A stretch of DNA of 64,000 nucleotides from contig JARWIR010000094.1 of the NCBI GenBank assembly GCA_029959085.1, positions 496,001 to 560,000 on the forward strand. The letters run 5' to 3'. This DNA is from Nemophila menziesii. Its lineage: Eukaryota > Streptophyta > Magnoliopsida > Boraginales > Hydrophyllaceae. Below the pieces are notes generated by a model that saw nothing but the letters and a program-made list of their open reading frames with translations, made no database searches and had not been told where the DNA came from. The translations under genes and the position numbers were made by a program. Below, piece by piece: positions 36,623 to 51,389 of the stretch; within the stretch, counting starts at the first letter, position 1, and each line of letters opens with the position of its first letter.

Positions 36623-39600
36623 CCTGTTGTAATTGTTCCTAATTTTTTAATTATTATGTTTAAGTTCTGTATTTCAAGTTTGTGATAAGTTTGTCCTTTT
36701 TTTGTTTTTTCATTATATTATACGTGTCATCCTCTTATGACAGAACAGGAGAACAGGAGGACTGTATAGTTATTTATTAAAATAAATAATCACATAAAAT
36801 TAACATTAATAATGTAAATGCAAATAAAAAAATATTTTACATTGTAAGAAAATCGTAAAATGAGTGAGTAAAGTGTTTCATTTACAAGATAAAGGGCTAA
36901 GTGTTAAAAAGTGAATCTTTGCTTCAAGCCAATCTCTTTTTCTTTCCTTGCGTAATTAGGGTAGTTTAGGGGACCATGGCCCACCCGAGTTTTGATATTT
37001 CATTTTGATCCCTAAAGTTTAATTTTATAAAAAACAATTTCTGATATCTTGGTTTTCAGAACATTCACTTGGTCCCCCATATTTTAGAGTTAAATCTTAA
37101 AGTATTAATTTATTTTTTTCTATATAAACTCTTTTTGTTTATATAATTTAATATAATTTGTATTATTTTCATTCAATACTTCTTGCATAATTATGATTTA
37201 ATATAAATCCACTACAGGGCACATTAAAATTTTAACAGGTTACAATTCCAATTACTCTTTTACCCTTTTTTGTTTTTATTTCTGATATATATTTATTTGA
37301 TCAAAAATATTTTAAATTCTAATAATTTTTCCTTCTCTCTCATATCTCTAACCTCCCCTTTCTCGCACGTGAAAACCAGATCTTGCCATGAGCTTCTGTG
37401 AGACGATAGCATAATACTGGTTTCAAACACAAGGTATATTTGATTACAAACTTTATTATCCCATTTCTATATAACTTATGCTGATGATACGTATTGTTTA
37501 GTCAAATGTGCGAGCTTATTATCAAACTTTTCTTGATGATAAAACTCAAATATTAGTTGATAAGAAGATCAAGGGTTATGGTCCATTGCTAAAAGACAAG
37601 GAAGTGATATTATGAATACGTAGGGCATCATATTCTAATTCAAGAGATTCGGTGGGATGTAGACAATTTTGGAAGTGACGTGATGAAGGATTTAGAGAAC
37701 AACTTTCTTGGGAGGCTCCTGGAATGTTAATAGAACAAGAAACAAGAATATGAGGACAGTGCATACAAAAAATACCGCATCTTGGCTTTAGAAAATTATT
37801 GAGTTGGTTTGTTTTGTCAATTTTTGAACTTCTAGTCTAATTTTTTAGTTGCTTTGTTTTGTCAATTTTTGTACTGCTAATTTTTGTAATGCTAGTCTTT
37901 TCTAATAATAATTAGTATTTTTGTAATAATTAGTAGTAATTTCAATTCAATTTCTTTTCTTTTTGTTATTTCCCTTATTTGAACGTAGTCGCAAAGCAAA
38001 ATTCCAAAAACTCAATGAATTTTCTCGATACTCGGAAAAGTTATTGTACGTACTAAGCATACAATCATACTCAGTACGAGGATACTCAGTCTAGTAACTC
38101 AATAAAAAAATTTAAACACTTAGTAACTTTTTCCGTTACTGAGCACTTTTTCCTATACTCTGTATCTTTTTCCATACTCAATACTCCATACCAGTATCGT
38201 TTTTCACACTCGGAACGCCATACTCAGAACTTTTTCAGGCGGTGGTCGGCGATGGTTGGTGGTTGTGGTCGGTGCTGAAAATTCTTGATAGTTAATGAAG
38301 GAGGAGAGAGAAAAAAGGATATAGAAGGAGAGAGATTAATGGTAATAGAAGAGAAAAAAGAAGGAGAGGGTTAATTTGTGGCACCAAGATAGTCTCCAAG
38401 ACCGAATTCACCCTACGATTTTTAGGACCAAAATTATAATCGTGTTTTAATTTCTTTGTAGTTTTATATAATAAAATACAAATTTTTATATGTAATTTCA
38501 TCAGAGACAAGACATTGGATCTTGGGTCGTTTAACTTTACCTGCTCTATCAAACTTTTTAAATTTATTTTATCACGTTATAATTTATTTTATTTGTATAT
38601 TTTTTAAAATTTTAAAATATAGATTATATTGTATAATATAGGGAACTATAACTTAATTAATTTATATGAATTTAATATACAAACAACTTAGGGCCCATTT
38701 GGAAGTGTTTATTTTAGAGTAAAAAAACGCTTCTAGAATAAAAATTTAAATTTGAAAAAATTATTTTAAATCTAAAATCACTTTATGTGTTTTTTTAAGA
38801 AGCACCAACTCATAAAGTGATTTTAAGAGTTTAAAACACTTTAAAAGTTCGTGAAGCACTTTTAAGTACTTTTTTAAAAAAGCATTTCCAAACAATAACT
38901 TATATTACATTTTATTATAATATAGAGACCGACTTCATTTTTTAAATCGTGGTTATTATTTAATATTATGAAATTATATTAAGCGTATTTTACTCCTATT
39001 TGTTGATGTTAAGTATCCGTTATTAAGGGTAGTTTAGGAGTTTTATTTAGTGAACGTTCTAAAATTCAAAAAAGCCTGGTATGGGAAAATTCTCTATATA
39101 GTTAGTGAGTTATATCCTTTTTTATGGCCTTTAGTATCGCCTAGGGTGTGATAAAAATATGATAATAAAATAAATACGGATAAAAGATGCACTAACAACC
39201 TAGACTAATCACGTTACTCACGTCATGTTTCACATGTTGTATGCAAGTTTTAACGATAAGTCAGATGCAGTCTCAGGGACTTAGTGTGTTATACAAATCA
39301 CGTCTCACCATTATTGAAATATGGTTTAGCAATTGATTTATTAAAACAACATTACTAATCATCAATATCTAATTTTGACAGAAAATATTATATTTAACTA
39401 TTATAATTAATAACCTATATATTTAAAGCATGTTCCAATGATATAGCGAGTGTATCCATTTGATAAACCATCTAATTATAAAATTAAAGTATTTAAACAA
39501 TTTTATCAACTAGTAATTTACAAAAATTTGAATTCAAATTCTTCACATAACTGATAGTTTACTATATATAATAAATATGTTAAGCAAATAAAGAAATTAA

Positions 39601-40668
39601 AATCTTAATAAGCAAAGATGAAAAACATCTAAATCAAGTTTTACTAGTATTAATATCATTTTAAATATATATTAATTCAAATAAGGTAAAATATCAAAAT
39701 TCAACAAATTATATAAGAACAAAAAACTAATTACACCTCTTTGTATGAATAATAAATTATAAACCATAATTACTATATTTTTTTTGACTATGTTAACTAT
39801 ATAAAATATGTTTTAATAAAAAACGAATAACTCAAAATTTATTCAATTAACCAAAAGATAGAAAAATAAAATAATCTATATAAAATTGCCGCCTCTCCCT
39901 TTCTAACCCTAGCTTCCACATTTTCTTGTCTATAAATAACAAATTACACACACAAAAACATCATCAAATTGTAATATTTTGTATCATTATTTTGTAATGA
40001 TTGATAGAATGTGTCCATTCTCAAAGATGCTTCTTTCTCTGTCGATCTTTTCATTTTCATGTCAAGTGTATTTTTCTTTTAGAGATCGTTGACCATTCCA
40101 TTTCAATCAAATATTCTTTCACAGATTAATATTTTTATTAATTTTTTATCATCTTGTCATTCTAATAGATGATAGACATGTATAGTAAAATTAATGTGTC
40201 ATGTCTGTAAAATAAAATGTTTAATGGTATTTATGTATAAATTTCAGATAAGATAGAGACAAAAGAAGTGTTTAGTTCCTTCCATGAAGAAGCATCTACT
40301 TGTGGACACGCTAACATTTCATTTCGATTTAACGATGATTTGAGAAGAAACAACACGGAGAAGATAAACATTAACACAGTGCTCAAATCAATAGCTTATT
40401 GCTTCTCCTTTATAATGAATGGTACTTGATTGATTTTGTGTTGTTATTTTCAATATATTTTATTATAACCTTTATTGTGTTTACATTAATTTTAAAATAT
40501 CTCTATTTGAACTTGATTCAAATTATTTCATTTTTTACTTATTGAAATTATTATATTGAAATTTTAGTTAGATATTCATGGCTATCAGTCGTTTAATATG
40601 GAAAAAAATTTACAAAAAAATTAAAGCTGGACATATTTCTAGCAAAAATTTATAGTCCTTTACATTTG
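36623..40668 (+). repeat. Repeat unit U10 (subfamily B)
   Basis: Carries GTAGTCGCAAAGCAAAA near 37985 where most units read GTCGTCAAGC; this variant is otherwise found only in U16. It has the AAAT duplication shared with U9. A 37 bp deletion at the junction 40420/40421 fuses AATGAAT to GGTACTTG and frameshifts the hydrophobic ORF. Confidence 0.94.
38691..38899. mobile_element. MITE candidate, copy in U10
   Basis: 209 bp, TTA-flanked; ACTTTATGTG variant as in U9. Confidence 0.5.
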
Positions 40669-43600
40669 CCTGTTTTAATTGTTCCTAATTTTTCAATTAT
40701 TATGTTTAAGTTCTGTATTTCAAGTTTGTGATAAGTTTGTCCTTTTTTTGTTTTTTCATTATATTATACGTGTCATCCTCTTATGACAGAACAGGAGAAC
40801 AGGAGGACTGTATAGTTATTTATTAAAATAAATAATCATATAAAATTAACATTAATAATGTAAATGCAAATAAAAAAATATTTTACATTGTAAGAAAATC
40901 GTAAAATGAGTGAGTAAAGTGTTTCATTTACAAGATAAAGGGCTAAGTGTAAAAAAGTGAATCTTTGCTTCAAGCCAATCTCTTTTTCTTTCCTTGCGTA
41001 ATTAGGGTAGTTTAGGGGACCATGGCCCACTTGAGTTTTGATATTTCATTTTGATCCCTAAAGTTTAATTTTATAAAAAACAATTTCTGATATCTTGGTT
41101 TTCAGAACATTCACTTGGTCCCCCATATTTTAGAGTTAAATCTTAAAGTATTAATTTATTTTTTCTATATAAACTCTTTTTGTTTATATAATTTAATATA
41201 ATTTGTATTATTTTCATTCAATACTTCTTGCATAATTATGATTTAATATAAATCCACTACAGGGCACATTAAAATTTTAACAGGTTACAATCCCAATTAC
41301 TCTTTTACCCTTTTTTGTTTTTATTTCTGATATATATTTATTTGATCAAAAATATTTTAAATTCTAATAATTTTTCCTTCTCTCTCATATCTCTAACCTC
41401 CCCTTTCTCGCACGTGAAAACCAGATCTTGCCATGAGCTTCTGTGAGACGATAGCATAATACTGGTTTCAAACACAAGGTATATTTGATTACAAACTTTA
41501 TTATCCCATTTCTATATAACTTATGCTGATGATACGTATTGTTTAGTCAAATGTGCGAGCTTATTATCAAACTTTTCTTGATGATAAAACTCAAATATTA
41601 GTTGATAAGAAGATCAAGGGTTATGGTCCATTGCTAAAAGACAAGGAAGTGATATTATGAATACGTAGGGCATCATATTCTAATTCAAGAGATTCGGTGG
41701 GAGGTAGACAATTTTGGAAGTGACGTGATGAAGGATTTAGAGAACAACTTTCTTGGGAGGCTCCTGGAATGTTAATAGAACAAGAAACAAGAATATGAGG
41801 ACAGTGCATACAAAAAATACCGCATCTTGGCTTTAGAAAATTATTGAGTTGGTTTGTTTTGTCAATTTTTGAACTCCTAGTCTAATTTTTTAGTTGCTTT
41901 GTTTTGTCAATTTTTGTACTGCTAATTTTTGTAATGCTAGTCTTTTCTAATAATCATTAGTATTTTTGTAATAATTAGTAGTAATTTCAATTCAATTTCT
42001 TTTCTTTTTGTTATTTCCCTTATTTGAACGTAGTCGTCAAGCAAAATTCCAAAAACTCAATGAATTTTCTCGATACTCGGAAAAGTTATTGTACGTACTA
42101 AACATACAATCATACTCAGTACGAGGATACTCAGTCTAGTAACTCAATAAAAAAATTTAAACACTTAGTAACTTTTTCCGTTACTGAGCAATTTTTCCTA
42201 TACTCCGTATCTTTTTCCATACTCAATACTCCATACCAGTAACGTTTTTCACACACAGAACGCTTTCAGGCCGTGGTCGGCGATGGTTGGTGGTTGTGGT
42301 CGGTGCTGAAAATTCTTGATAGTTAATGAAGGAGGAGAGAGAAAAAAGGATATAGAAGGAGAGAGATTAATGTTAATAGAAGAGAAAAAACAATGAGAGG
42401 GTTCATTTGTGGCACCAAGATAGTCTCCAAGACCGAATTCACCCTACGATTTTTAGGACCAAAATTATAATTGTGTTTTAATTTCTTTGTAGTTTTATAT
42501 AATAAAATACAAATTTTTATATGTAATTTCATCAGAGACAAGACATTGGATCTTGGGTCGTTTAACTTCACCTGCTCTATCAAACTTTTTAAATTTATTT
42601 TATCACGTTATAATTTATTTTATTTGTATATTTTTTTAAATTTTAAAATATAGATTATGTTGTATAATATAGGGAATTATAACTTAATTAATTTATATGA
42701 ATTTAATATACAAACAACTTAGGGCCCATTTGGAAGTGTTTATTTTAGAGTAAAAAAACACTTCTAGAATAAAAATTTAAATTTGAAAAAATTATTTTAA
42801 ATCTAAAATCACTTTAAGTGTTTTTTTAAGAAGCACCAACTCATAAAGTGATTTTAATGGTTTAAAACACTACAAATGTTCGTGAAGCACTTTTAAGTAC
42901 TTTTTTAAAAAAGCATTTCCAAACAATAACTTATATTACATTTTTATTATAATATAGAGACCGACTTTATTTTTTAAATCGTGGTTATTATTTAATATTA
43001 TGAAATTAAATTAAGCGTATTTTACTCCTATTTGTTGATGTTAAGTATCCGTTATCAAGGGTAGTTTAGGAGTTTTATTTAGTGAAGGTTCTAAAATTCA
43101 AAAAAGCCTGGTATGGGAAAATTCTCTATATAGTCAGTGAGTTAGATCCTTTTTATGGCCTTTTAGTATCGCCTAGGGTGTGATAAAAATATGATAATAA
43201 AATACGGATAAACGATGCACTAACAACCTAGACTAATCATGTTACTCACGTCATGTATCACATGTTGTATGCAAGTTTTAACGATAAGTTAGATGCAATC
43301 TTAGGGACTTAGTGTGTTATACGAATCACGTCTCACCATTATTGAAATGTGGTTTAGCAATTGATTTATTAAAACAACATTACTAATCATCAATATCTAA
43401 TTTTGACAGAAAATATTATATTTAACTATTATAATTAATAACCTATATATTTAAAGCATGTTCCAATGATATAGCGAGTGTATCCATTTGATAAACCATC
43501 TAATTATAAAATTAAAGTATTTAAACAATTTTATCAACTAGTAATTTACAAAAATTTGAATTCAAATTCTTCACATAACTGATAGTTTACTATATATAAT

Positions 43601-44733
43601 AAATATATTAAGCAAATAAAGAAAGTAAAATCTTAATAAGCAAAGATGAAAAACATCTAAATCAAGTTTTACTAGTATTAATATCATTTTAAATATATAT
43701 TAATTCAAATAAGGTAAAATATCAAAATTCAACAAATTATATAAGAACAAAAAACTAAGTACACCTCTTTGTATGAATAATAAATTATAAACCATAATTA
43801 CTATATTTTTTTTTACTATGTTAACTATATAAAATATGTTTTAATAAAAAACGAATAACTCAAAATTTATTCAATTAACCAAAAGATAGAAAAATAAAAT
43901 AATCTATATAAAATTGCCGCCTCTCCCTTCCTAACCCTAGCTTCCACATTTTCTTGTCTATAAATAACAAATTACACACACAAAAACATCATCAAATTGT
44001 AATATTTTGTATCATTATTTTGTAATGATTGATAGAATGTGTCCGTTCTCAAAGATGCTTTTAACTCTGTCGATCTTTTCATTTTCATGTCAAGTGTATT
44101 TTTCTTTTAGAGATCGTTGACCATTCCATTTCAATCAAATATTCTTTCACATATTAATATTTTTATTAATTTTTTATTATCTTGTCATTCTAATAGATGA
44201 GGGACATGTATAGTAAAATTAATGTGTCATGTCTGTAAAATAAAATGTTTAATGGTATTTATGTATAAATTTCAGATAAGATAGAGACAAAAAAAGTGTT
44301 TAGTACCTTCCATGAAGAAGCATCTACTTGTGGACACGCTAACATTTCACTTCGATTTAACGAGGATTTGAGAAGAAACAACACGGAGAAGATAAACATT
44401 AACACAGTGCTCAAATCAATAGTTTATTGCTTCTCCTTTATAATGAATTTACTCTCTTTCTGTACTTTGGATGTTTCTGAAGGCCGGTACTTGATTGATT
44501 TTGTGTTGTTAATTTCAATATATTTTATCATAACCTTTATTGTGTTTACATTAATTTTAAAATATCTCTATTTGAACTTGATTCAAATTATTTCATTTTT
44601 TATTTATTGAAATTATTATATTGATATTTTAGTTAGATATTCATGGCTACCAGTCGTTTAATATGGAAAAAAATTTACAAAAAAATTAAAGCTGGACATA
44701 TTTCTAGCAAAAATTTATAGTCCTTTACATTTG
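40669..44733 (+). repeat. Repeat unit U11 (subfamily B)
   Basis: Similar to U10 on the left (CATCATATTCTAATTC near 41671 is shared). It has lost the last ACTCAG motif in the ACTCAG cluster through a deletion near 42260 (ACACACAGAACGCTTTCAGG). Its right part, including CTGAAGGCCGGTACTTG near 44478, is almost identical to the right part of U12 and marks the start of the recent duplication that created U12 and U13. Confidence 0.94.
42722..42930. mobile_element. MITE candidate, copy in U11
   Basis: 209 bp, TTA-flanked; private changes TTTTAATGGTTT and CACTACAAATG in the right arm weaken the fold-back. Confidence 0.5.
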
Positions 44734-46799
44734 CCTGTTGTAATTGTTCCTAATTTTTCAATTATTATGTTAAAGTTCTGTATTTCAAGTTTGTGATAAG
44801 TTTGTCCTTTTTTTGTTTTTTCATTATATTATACGTGTCATCCTCTTATGACAGAACAGGAGAACAGGAGGACTGTATAGTTATTTATTAAAATAAATAA
44901 TCACATAAAATTAACATTAATAATGTAAATGCAAATAAAAAAAGATTTTACATTGTAAGAAAATCGTAAAATGAGTGAGTAAAGTGTTTCATTTACAAGT
45001 TAAAGGGCTAAGTGTAAAAAAGTGAATCTTTGCTTCAAGCCAATCTCTTTTTCTTTCCTTGCGTAATTAGGGTAGTTTAGGGGACCATGGCCTACCCGAG
45101 TTTTGATATTTCATTTTGATCCCTAAAGTTTAATTTTATAAAAAACAATTTCTGATATCTTGGTTTTCAGTTCATTCACTTGGTCCCCCATATTTTAGAG
45201 TTAAATCTTAAAGTATTAATTTATTTTTTTCTATATAAACTCTTTTTGTTTATATAATTTAATATAATTTGTATTATTTTCATTCAATACTTCTTGCATA
45301 ATTATGATTTAATATAAATCCACTACAGGGCACATTAAAATTTTAACAGGTTACAATTCCAATTACTCTTTTACCATTTTTTGTTTTTATTTCTGATATA
45401 TATTTATTTGATCAAAAATATTTTAAATTCTAATAATTTTTCCTTCTCTCTCATATCTCTAACCTCCCCTTTATCGCACGTGAAAACCAGATCTTGCCAT
45501 GAGCTTTTGTGAGACGATAGCATAATACTGGTTTCAAACACAAGGTATATTTGATTACAAACTTTATTATCCTATTTCTATATAACTTATGCTGATGATA
45601 CGTATTGTTTAGTCAAATGTGCGACCTTATTATCAAACTTTTCTTGATGATAAAACTCAAATATCAGTTGATAAGAAGATCAAGGGTTATGGTCCATTGC
45701 TAAAAGACAAGGAAGTGATATTATGAATACGTAGGGCATCAGATTCTAATTCAAGAGATTCGGTGGGATATAGACGATTTTGGAAGTGACGTGATGAAGG
45801 ATTTAGAGAACAACTTTCTTGGGAGGCTCCTGGAATGTTAATAGAACTAGAAACAAGAATATGAGGACAGTGCATACAAAATACCGCATCTTGGCTTTAG
45901 AAAATTATTGAGTTGGTTTGTTTTGTCAATTTTTGAACTCCTAGTCTAATTTTTTAGTTGCTTTGTTTTGTCAATTTTTGTACTGCTAATTCTTGTAATG
46001 TTAGTCTTTTCTAATAATCATTAGTATTTTTGTAATAATGAGTAGTAATTTCATTTCAATTTCTTTTCTTTTTTTTATTTCCCTTATTTGAACATAGTCG
46101 TCAAGCAAAATTCCAAAAACTCAATGAATTTTCTCGATACTCGGAAAAGTTATTGTATGTACTAAGCATACAATCATACTCAGTACGAGGATACTCAGTC
46201 TAGTAACTCAATAAAAAAATTTAAACACTTAGTAACTTTTTCCGTTACTGAGCAATTTTTCCTATACTCCGTATCTTTTTCCATACTCAATACTCCATAC
46301 CCGTAACATTTTTCACAGTCAGAACGCCATACTCAGAACTTTTTTAGGCGGTGGTCGGCGATGGTTGGTGGTTGTGGTCGGTGCTGAAAATTCTTGATAG
46401 TTAATGAAGGAGGAGAGAGAAAAAAGGATATACAAGGAGAGAGATTAATGGTAATATAAGAGAAAAAAGAATGAGAGGGTTCATTTGTGGAACCAAGATA
46501 GTCTCCAAGACCGAATTCACCCTACGATTTTTAGGACCAAAATTATAATTGTGTTTTAATTTCTTTGTAGTTTTATATAATAAAATACAAATTTTTATAT
46601 GTAATTTCATCAGAGACAAAACATTGGATCTTGGGTCGTTTAACTTCACCTTCTCTATCAAACTTTTTAAATTTATTTTATCACGTTATAATTTATTTTA
46701 TTTGTATATTTTTTTAAATTTTAAAATATAGATTATGTTGTATAATATAGGGAATTATAACTTAATTAATTTATATGAATTTAATATACAAACAACTTA

Positions 46800-47008
46800 G
46801 GGCCCATTTGGAAGTGTTTATTTTAGAGTAAAAAAACGCTTCTAGAATAAAAATTTAAATTTGAATAAATTATTTTAAATCTAAAATCACTTTAAGTGTT
46901 TTTTTAAGAAGCACCAACTCATAAAGTGATTTTAAGAGTTTAAAACACTTTAAAAGTTCGTGAAGCACTTTTAAGTACTTTTTTAAAAAAGCATTTCCAA
47001 ACAATAAC
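46800..47008. mobile_element. MITE candidate, full copy in U12
   Basis: 209 bp, TTA-flanked; TTTGAATAAATTATT is shared with U13 only. The duplication breakpoint of the unit lies inside this element, at the AATCAC of its inner stem (46885-46890). Confidence 0.5.
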
Positions 47009-47402
47009 TTATATTACATTTTTATTATAAAATAGAGACCGACTTTATTTTTTAAATCGTGGTTATTATTTAATATTATGAAATTATATTAAGCGTATTT
47101 TACTCCTATTTGTTGATGTTAAGTATCCGTTATCAAGGGTAGTTTAGGAGTTTTATTTAGTGAAGGTTCTAAAATTCAAAAAAGCCTGGTATGGGAAAAT
47201 TCTCTATATAGTCAGTGAGTTATATCCTTTTTTATGGCCTTTTAGTATCGCCTAGGGTGTGATAAAAATATGATAATAAAATACGGATAAACGATGCACT
47301 AACAACCTAGACTAATCACGTTACTCACGTCATGTATCACATGTTGTATGCAAGTTTTAACGATAAGTCAGATGCAGTCTCAGGGACTTAGTGTGTTATA
47401 CG
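46885..47402 (+). repeat. Internal duplicated segment in U12, first copy
   Basis: Runs from the AATCAC in the MITE inner stem to just before the AATCAC of CGAATCAC; 518 bp. The two AATCAC hexamers that normally sit about 0.5 kb apart in a unit form the junction, the hallmark of microhomology-mediated or replication-slip duplication. Confidence 0.88.
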
Positions 47403-47526
47403 AATCACTTTAAGTGTTTTTTTAAGAAGCACCAACTCATAAAGTGATTTTAAGAGTTTAAAACACTTTAAAAGTTCGTGAAGCACTTTTAAGTACTTTT
47501 TCAAAAAAGCATTTCCAAACAATAAC
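47403..47526. mobile_element. MITE right part, truncated second copy in U12
   Basis: Begins at AATCAC, the inner stem, and runs to the normal right end, so the left arm is absent. Created by the internal duplication, not by a new transposition. It reads TTTTTCAAAAAAGC, unlike the first copy. Confidence 0.6.
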
Positions 47527-47913
47527 TTATATTACATTTTTATTATAGTATAGAGACCGACTTTATTTTTTAAATCGTGGTTATTATTTAATATTATGAA
47601 ATTATATTAAGCGTATTTTACTCCTATTTGTTGATGTTAAGTATCCGTTATCAAGGGTAGTTTAGGAGTTTTATTTAGTGAAGGGTCTAAAATTCAAAAA
47701 AGCGGGAAAATTCTCTATATAGTCCGTGAGTTATATCCTTTTTTATGGCCTTTTAGTATCGCCTAGGGTGTGATAAAAATATGATAATAAAATACGGATA
47801 AACGATGCACTAACAACCTAGACTAATCACGTTACTCACGTCATGTATCACATGTTGTATGCAAGTTTTAACGATAAGTCAGATGCAGTCTCAGGGACTT
47901 AGTGTGTTATACG
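47403..47913 (+). repeat. Internal duplicated segment in U12, second copy
   Basis: 511 bp. It differs from the first copy by the 7 bp deletion AAAAAAGCGGGAAAATTC near 47694, by TTATAGTATAGAG near 47544 and by GTCCGTGAG, all U7-like, so the donor was a unit related to U7 or the copy was later converted. Confidence 0.88.
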
Positions 47914-50900
47914 AATCACGTCTCACCATTATTGAAATGTGGTTTAGCAATAGATTTATTAAAACAACATTACTAATCATCAATATCTAATTTTGACAGA
48001 AAATATTATATTTAACTATTATAATTAATAACCTATATATTTAAAGCATGTTCCAATAATATAGCGAGTGTATCCATTTGATAAACCATCTAATTATAAA
48101 ATTAAAGTATTTAAACAATTTTATCAACTAGTAATTTACAAAAATTTGAATTCAAATTCTTCACATAACTGATAGTTTACTATATATAATAAATATATTA
48201 AGCAAATAAAGAAAGTAAAATCTTAATAAGCAAAGATGAAAAACATCTAAATCAAGTTTTACTAGTATTAATATCATTTTAAATATATATTAATTCAAAT
48301 AAGGTAAAATATCAAAATTCAACAAATTATATAAGAACAAAAAACTAAGTACACCTCTTTGTATGAATAATAAATTATAAACCATAATTACTATATTTTC
48401 TTTTACTATGTTAACTATATAAAATATGTTTTAATAAAAAACGAATAACTCAAAATTTATTCAATTAACCAAAAGATAGAAAAATAAAATAATCTATATA
48501 AAATTGCCGCCTCTCCCTTCCTAACCCTAGCTTCCACATTTTCTTGTCTATAAATAACAAATTACACACACAAAAACATCATCAAATTGTAATATTTTGT
48601 ATCATTATTTTGTAATGATTGATAGAATGTGTCCGTTCTCAAAGATGCTTCTTTCTCTGTCGATCTTTTCATTTTCATGTCAAGTGTATTTTTCTTTTAG
48701 AGATCGTTGACCATTCCATTTCAATCAAATATTCTTTCACATATTAATATTTTTATTAATTTTTTATCATCTTGTCATTCTAATAGATGAGGGACATGTA
48801 TAGTAAAATTAATGTGTCATGTCTGTAAAATAAAATGTTTAATGGTATTTATGTATAAATTTCAGATAAGATAGAGACAAAAAAAGTGTTTAGTACCTTC
48901 CATGAAGAAGCATCTACTTGTGGACACGCTAACATTTCACTTCGATTTAACGATGATTTGAGAAGAAACAACACGGAGAAGATAAACATTAACACAGTGC
49001 TCAAATCAATAGTTTATTGCTTCTCCTTTATAATGAATTTACTCTCTTTCTGTACTTTGGATGTTTCTGAAGGCCGGTACTTGATTGATTTTGTGTTGTT
49101 AATTTCAATATATTTTATCATAACCTTTATTGTGTTTACATTAATTTTAAAATATCTCTATTTGAACTTGATTCAAATTATTTCATTTTTTATTTATTGA
49201 AATTATTATATTGATATTTTAGTTAGATATTCATGGCTACCAGTCGTTTAATATGGAAAAAAATTTACAAAAAAATTAAAGCTGGACATATTTCTAGCAA
49301 AAATTTATAGTCCTTTACATTTGCCTGTTGTAATTGTTCCTAATTTTTCAATTATTATGTTAAAGTTCTGTATTTCAAGTTTGTGATAAGTTTGTCCTTT
49401 TTTTGTTTTTTCATTATATTATACGTGTCATCCTCTTATGACAGAACAGGAGAACAGGAGGACTGTATAGTTATTTATTAAAATAAATAATCACATAAAA
49501 TTAACATTAATAATGTAAATGCAAATAAAAAAAGATTTTACATTGTAAGAAAATCGTAAAATGAGTGAGTAAAGTGTTTCATTTACAAGTTAAAGGGCTA
49601 AGTGTAAAAAAGTGAATCTTTGCTTCAAGCCAATCTCTTTTTCTTTCCTTGCGTAATTAGGGTAGTTTAGGGGACCATGGCCTACCCGAGTTTTGATATT
49701 TCATTTTGATCCCTAAAGTTTAATTTTATAAAAAACAATTTCTGATATCTTGGTTTTCAGTTCATTCACTTGGTCCCCCATATTTTAGAGTTAAATCTTA
49801 AAGTATTAATTTATTTTTTTCTATATAAACTCTTTTTGTTTATATAATTTAATATAATTTGTATTATTTTCATTCAATACTTCTTGCATAATTATGATTT
49901 AATATAAATCCATTACAGGGCACATTAAAATTTTAACAGGTTACAATTCCAATTACTCTTTTACCCTTTTTTGTTTTTATTTCTGATATATATTTATTTG
50001 ATCAAAAATATTTTAAATTCTAATAATTTTTCCTTCTCTCTCATATCTCTAATCTCCCCTTTATCGCACGTGAAAACCAGATCTTGCCATGAGCTTTTGT
50101 GAGACGATAGCATAATACTGGTTTCAAACACAAGGTATATTTGATTACAAACTTTATTATCCTATTTCTATATAACTTATGCTGATGATACGTATTTTTT
50201 AGTCAAATGTGCGAGCTTATTATCAAACTTTTCTTGATGATAAAACTCAAATATCAGTTGATAAGAAGATCAAGGCTTATGGTCCATTGCTAAAAGACAA
50301 GGAAGTGATATTATGAGTACGTAGGGCATCAGATTCTAATTCAAGAGATTCGGTGGGATATAGACGATTTTGGAAGTGACGTGATGAAGGATTTAGAGAA
50401 CAACTTTCTTGGGAGGCTCCTGGAATGTTAATAGAACTAGAAACAAGAATATGAGGACAGTGCATACAAAATACCGCATCTTGGCTTTAGAAAATTATTG
50501 AGTTGGTTTGTTTTGTCAATTTTTGAACTCCTAGTCTACTTTTTTAGTTGCTTTGTTTTGTCAATTTTTGTACTGCTAATTCTTGTAATGTTAGTCTTTT
50601 CTAATAATCATTAGTATTTTTGTAATAATGAGTAGTAATTTCATTTCAATTTCTTTTCTTTTTTTTATTTCCCTTATTTGAACATAGTCGTCAAGCAAAA
50701 TTCCAAAAACTCAATGAATTTTCTCGATACTCGGAAAAGTTATTGTATGTACTAAGCATACAATCATACTCAGTACGAGGATACTCAGTCTAGTAACTCA
50801 ATAAAAAAATTTAAACACTTAGTAACTTTTTCCGTTACTGAGCAATTTTTCCTATACTCCGTATCTTTTTCCATACTCAATACTCCATACCCGTAACATT

Positions 50901-51389
50901 TTTCACAGTCAGAACGCCATACTCAGAACTTTTTTAGGCGGTGGTCGGCGATGGTTGGTGGTTGTGGTCGGTGCTGAAAATTCTTGATAGTTAATGAAGG
51001 AGGAGAGAGAAAAAAGGATATAGAAGGAGAGAGATTAATGGTAATATAAGAGAAAAAAGAATGAGAGGGTTCATTTGTGGCACCAAGATAGTCTCCAAGA
51101 CCGAATTCACCCTACGATTTTTAGGACCAAAATTATAATTGTGTTTTAATTTCTTTGTAGTTTTATATAATAAAATACAAATTTTTATATGTAATTTCAT
51201 CAGAGACAAAACATTGGATCTTGGGTCGTTTAACTTCACCTGCTCTATCAAACTTTTTAAATTTATTTTATCACGTTATAATTTATTTTATTTGTATATT
51301 TTTTTAAATTTTAAAATATAGATTATGTTGTATAATATAGGGAATTATAACTTAATTAATTTATATGAATTTAATATACAAACAACTTA

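Larger units (their letters stand above)
44734..49323 (+). repeat. Repeat unit U12 (expanded, 4590 bp)
   Basis: About 0.5 kb longer than the norm because bases 46885-47402 are repeated at 47403-47913. The left half is nearly identical to U13 (for example CAGTTCATTCACTTGG near 45168, TTTATCGCACGTG near 45471, GAACTAGAAAC near 45844). The second copy of the duplicated segment carries the 7 bp deletion and TTAGCAATAG variant seen in U7, so it is not a simple copy of the adjacent first copy. Confidence 0.94.

Noticed and set aside
40836..41030. Minus-strand 64-codon frame unique to U11
   Set aside because: It is open only because of a couple of substitutions in U11 and covers non-coding AT-rich DNA in the other units.
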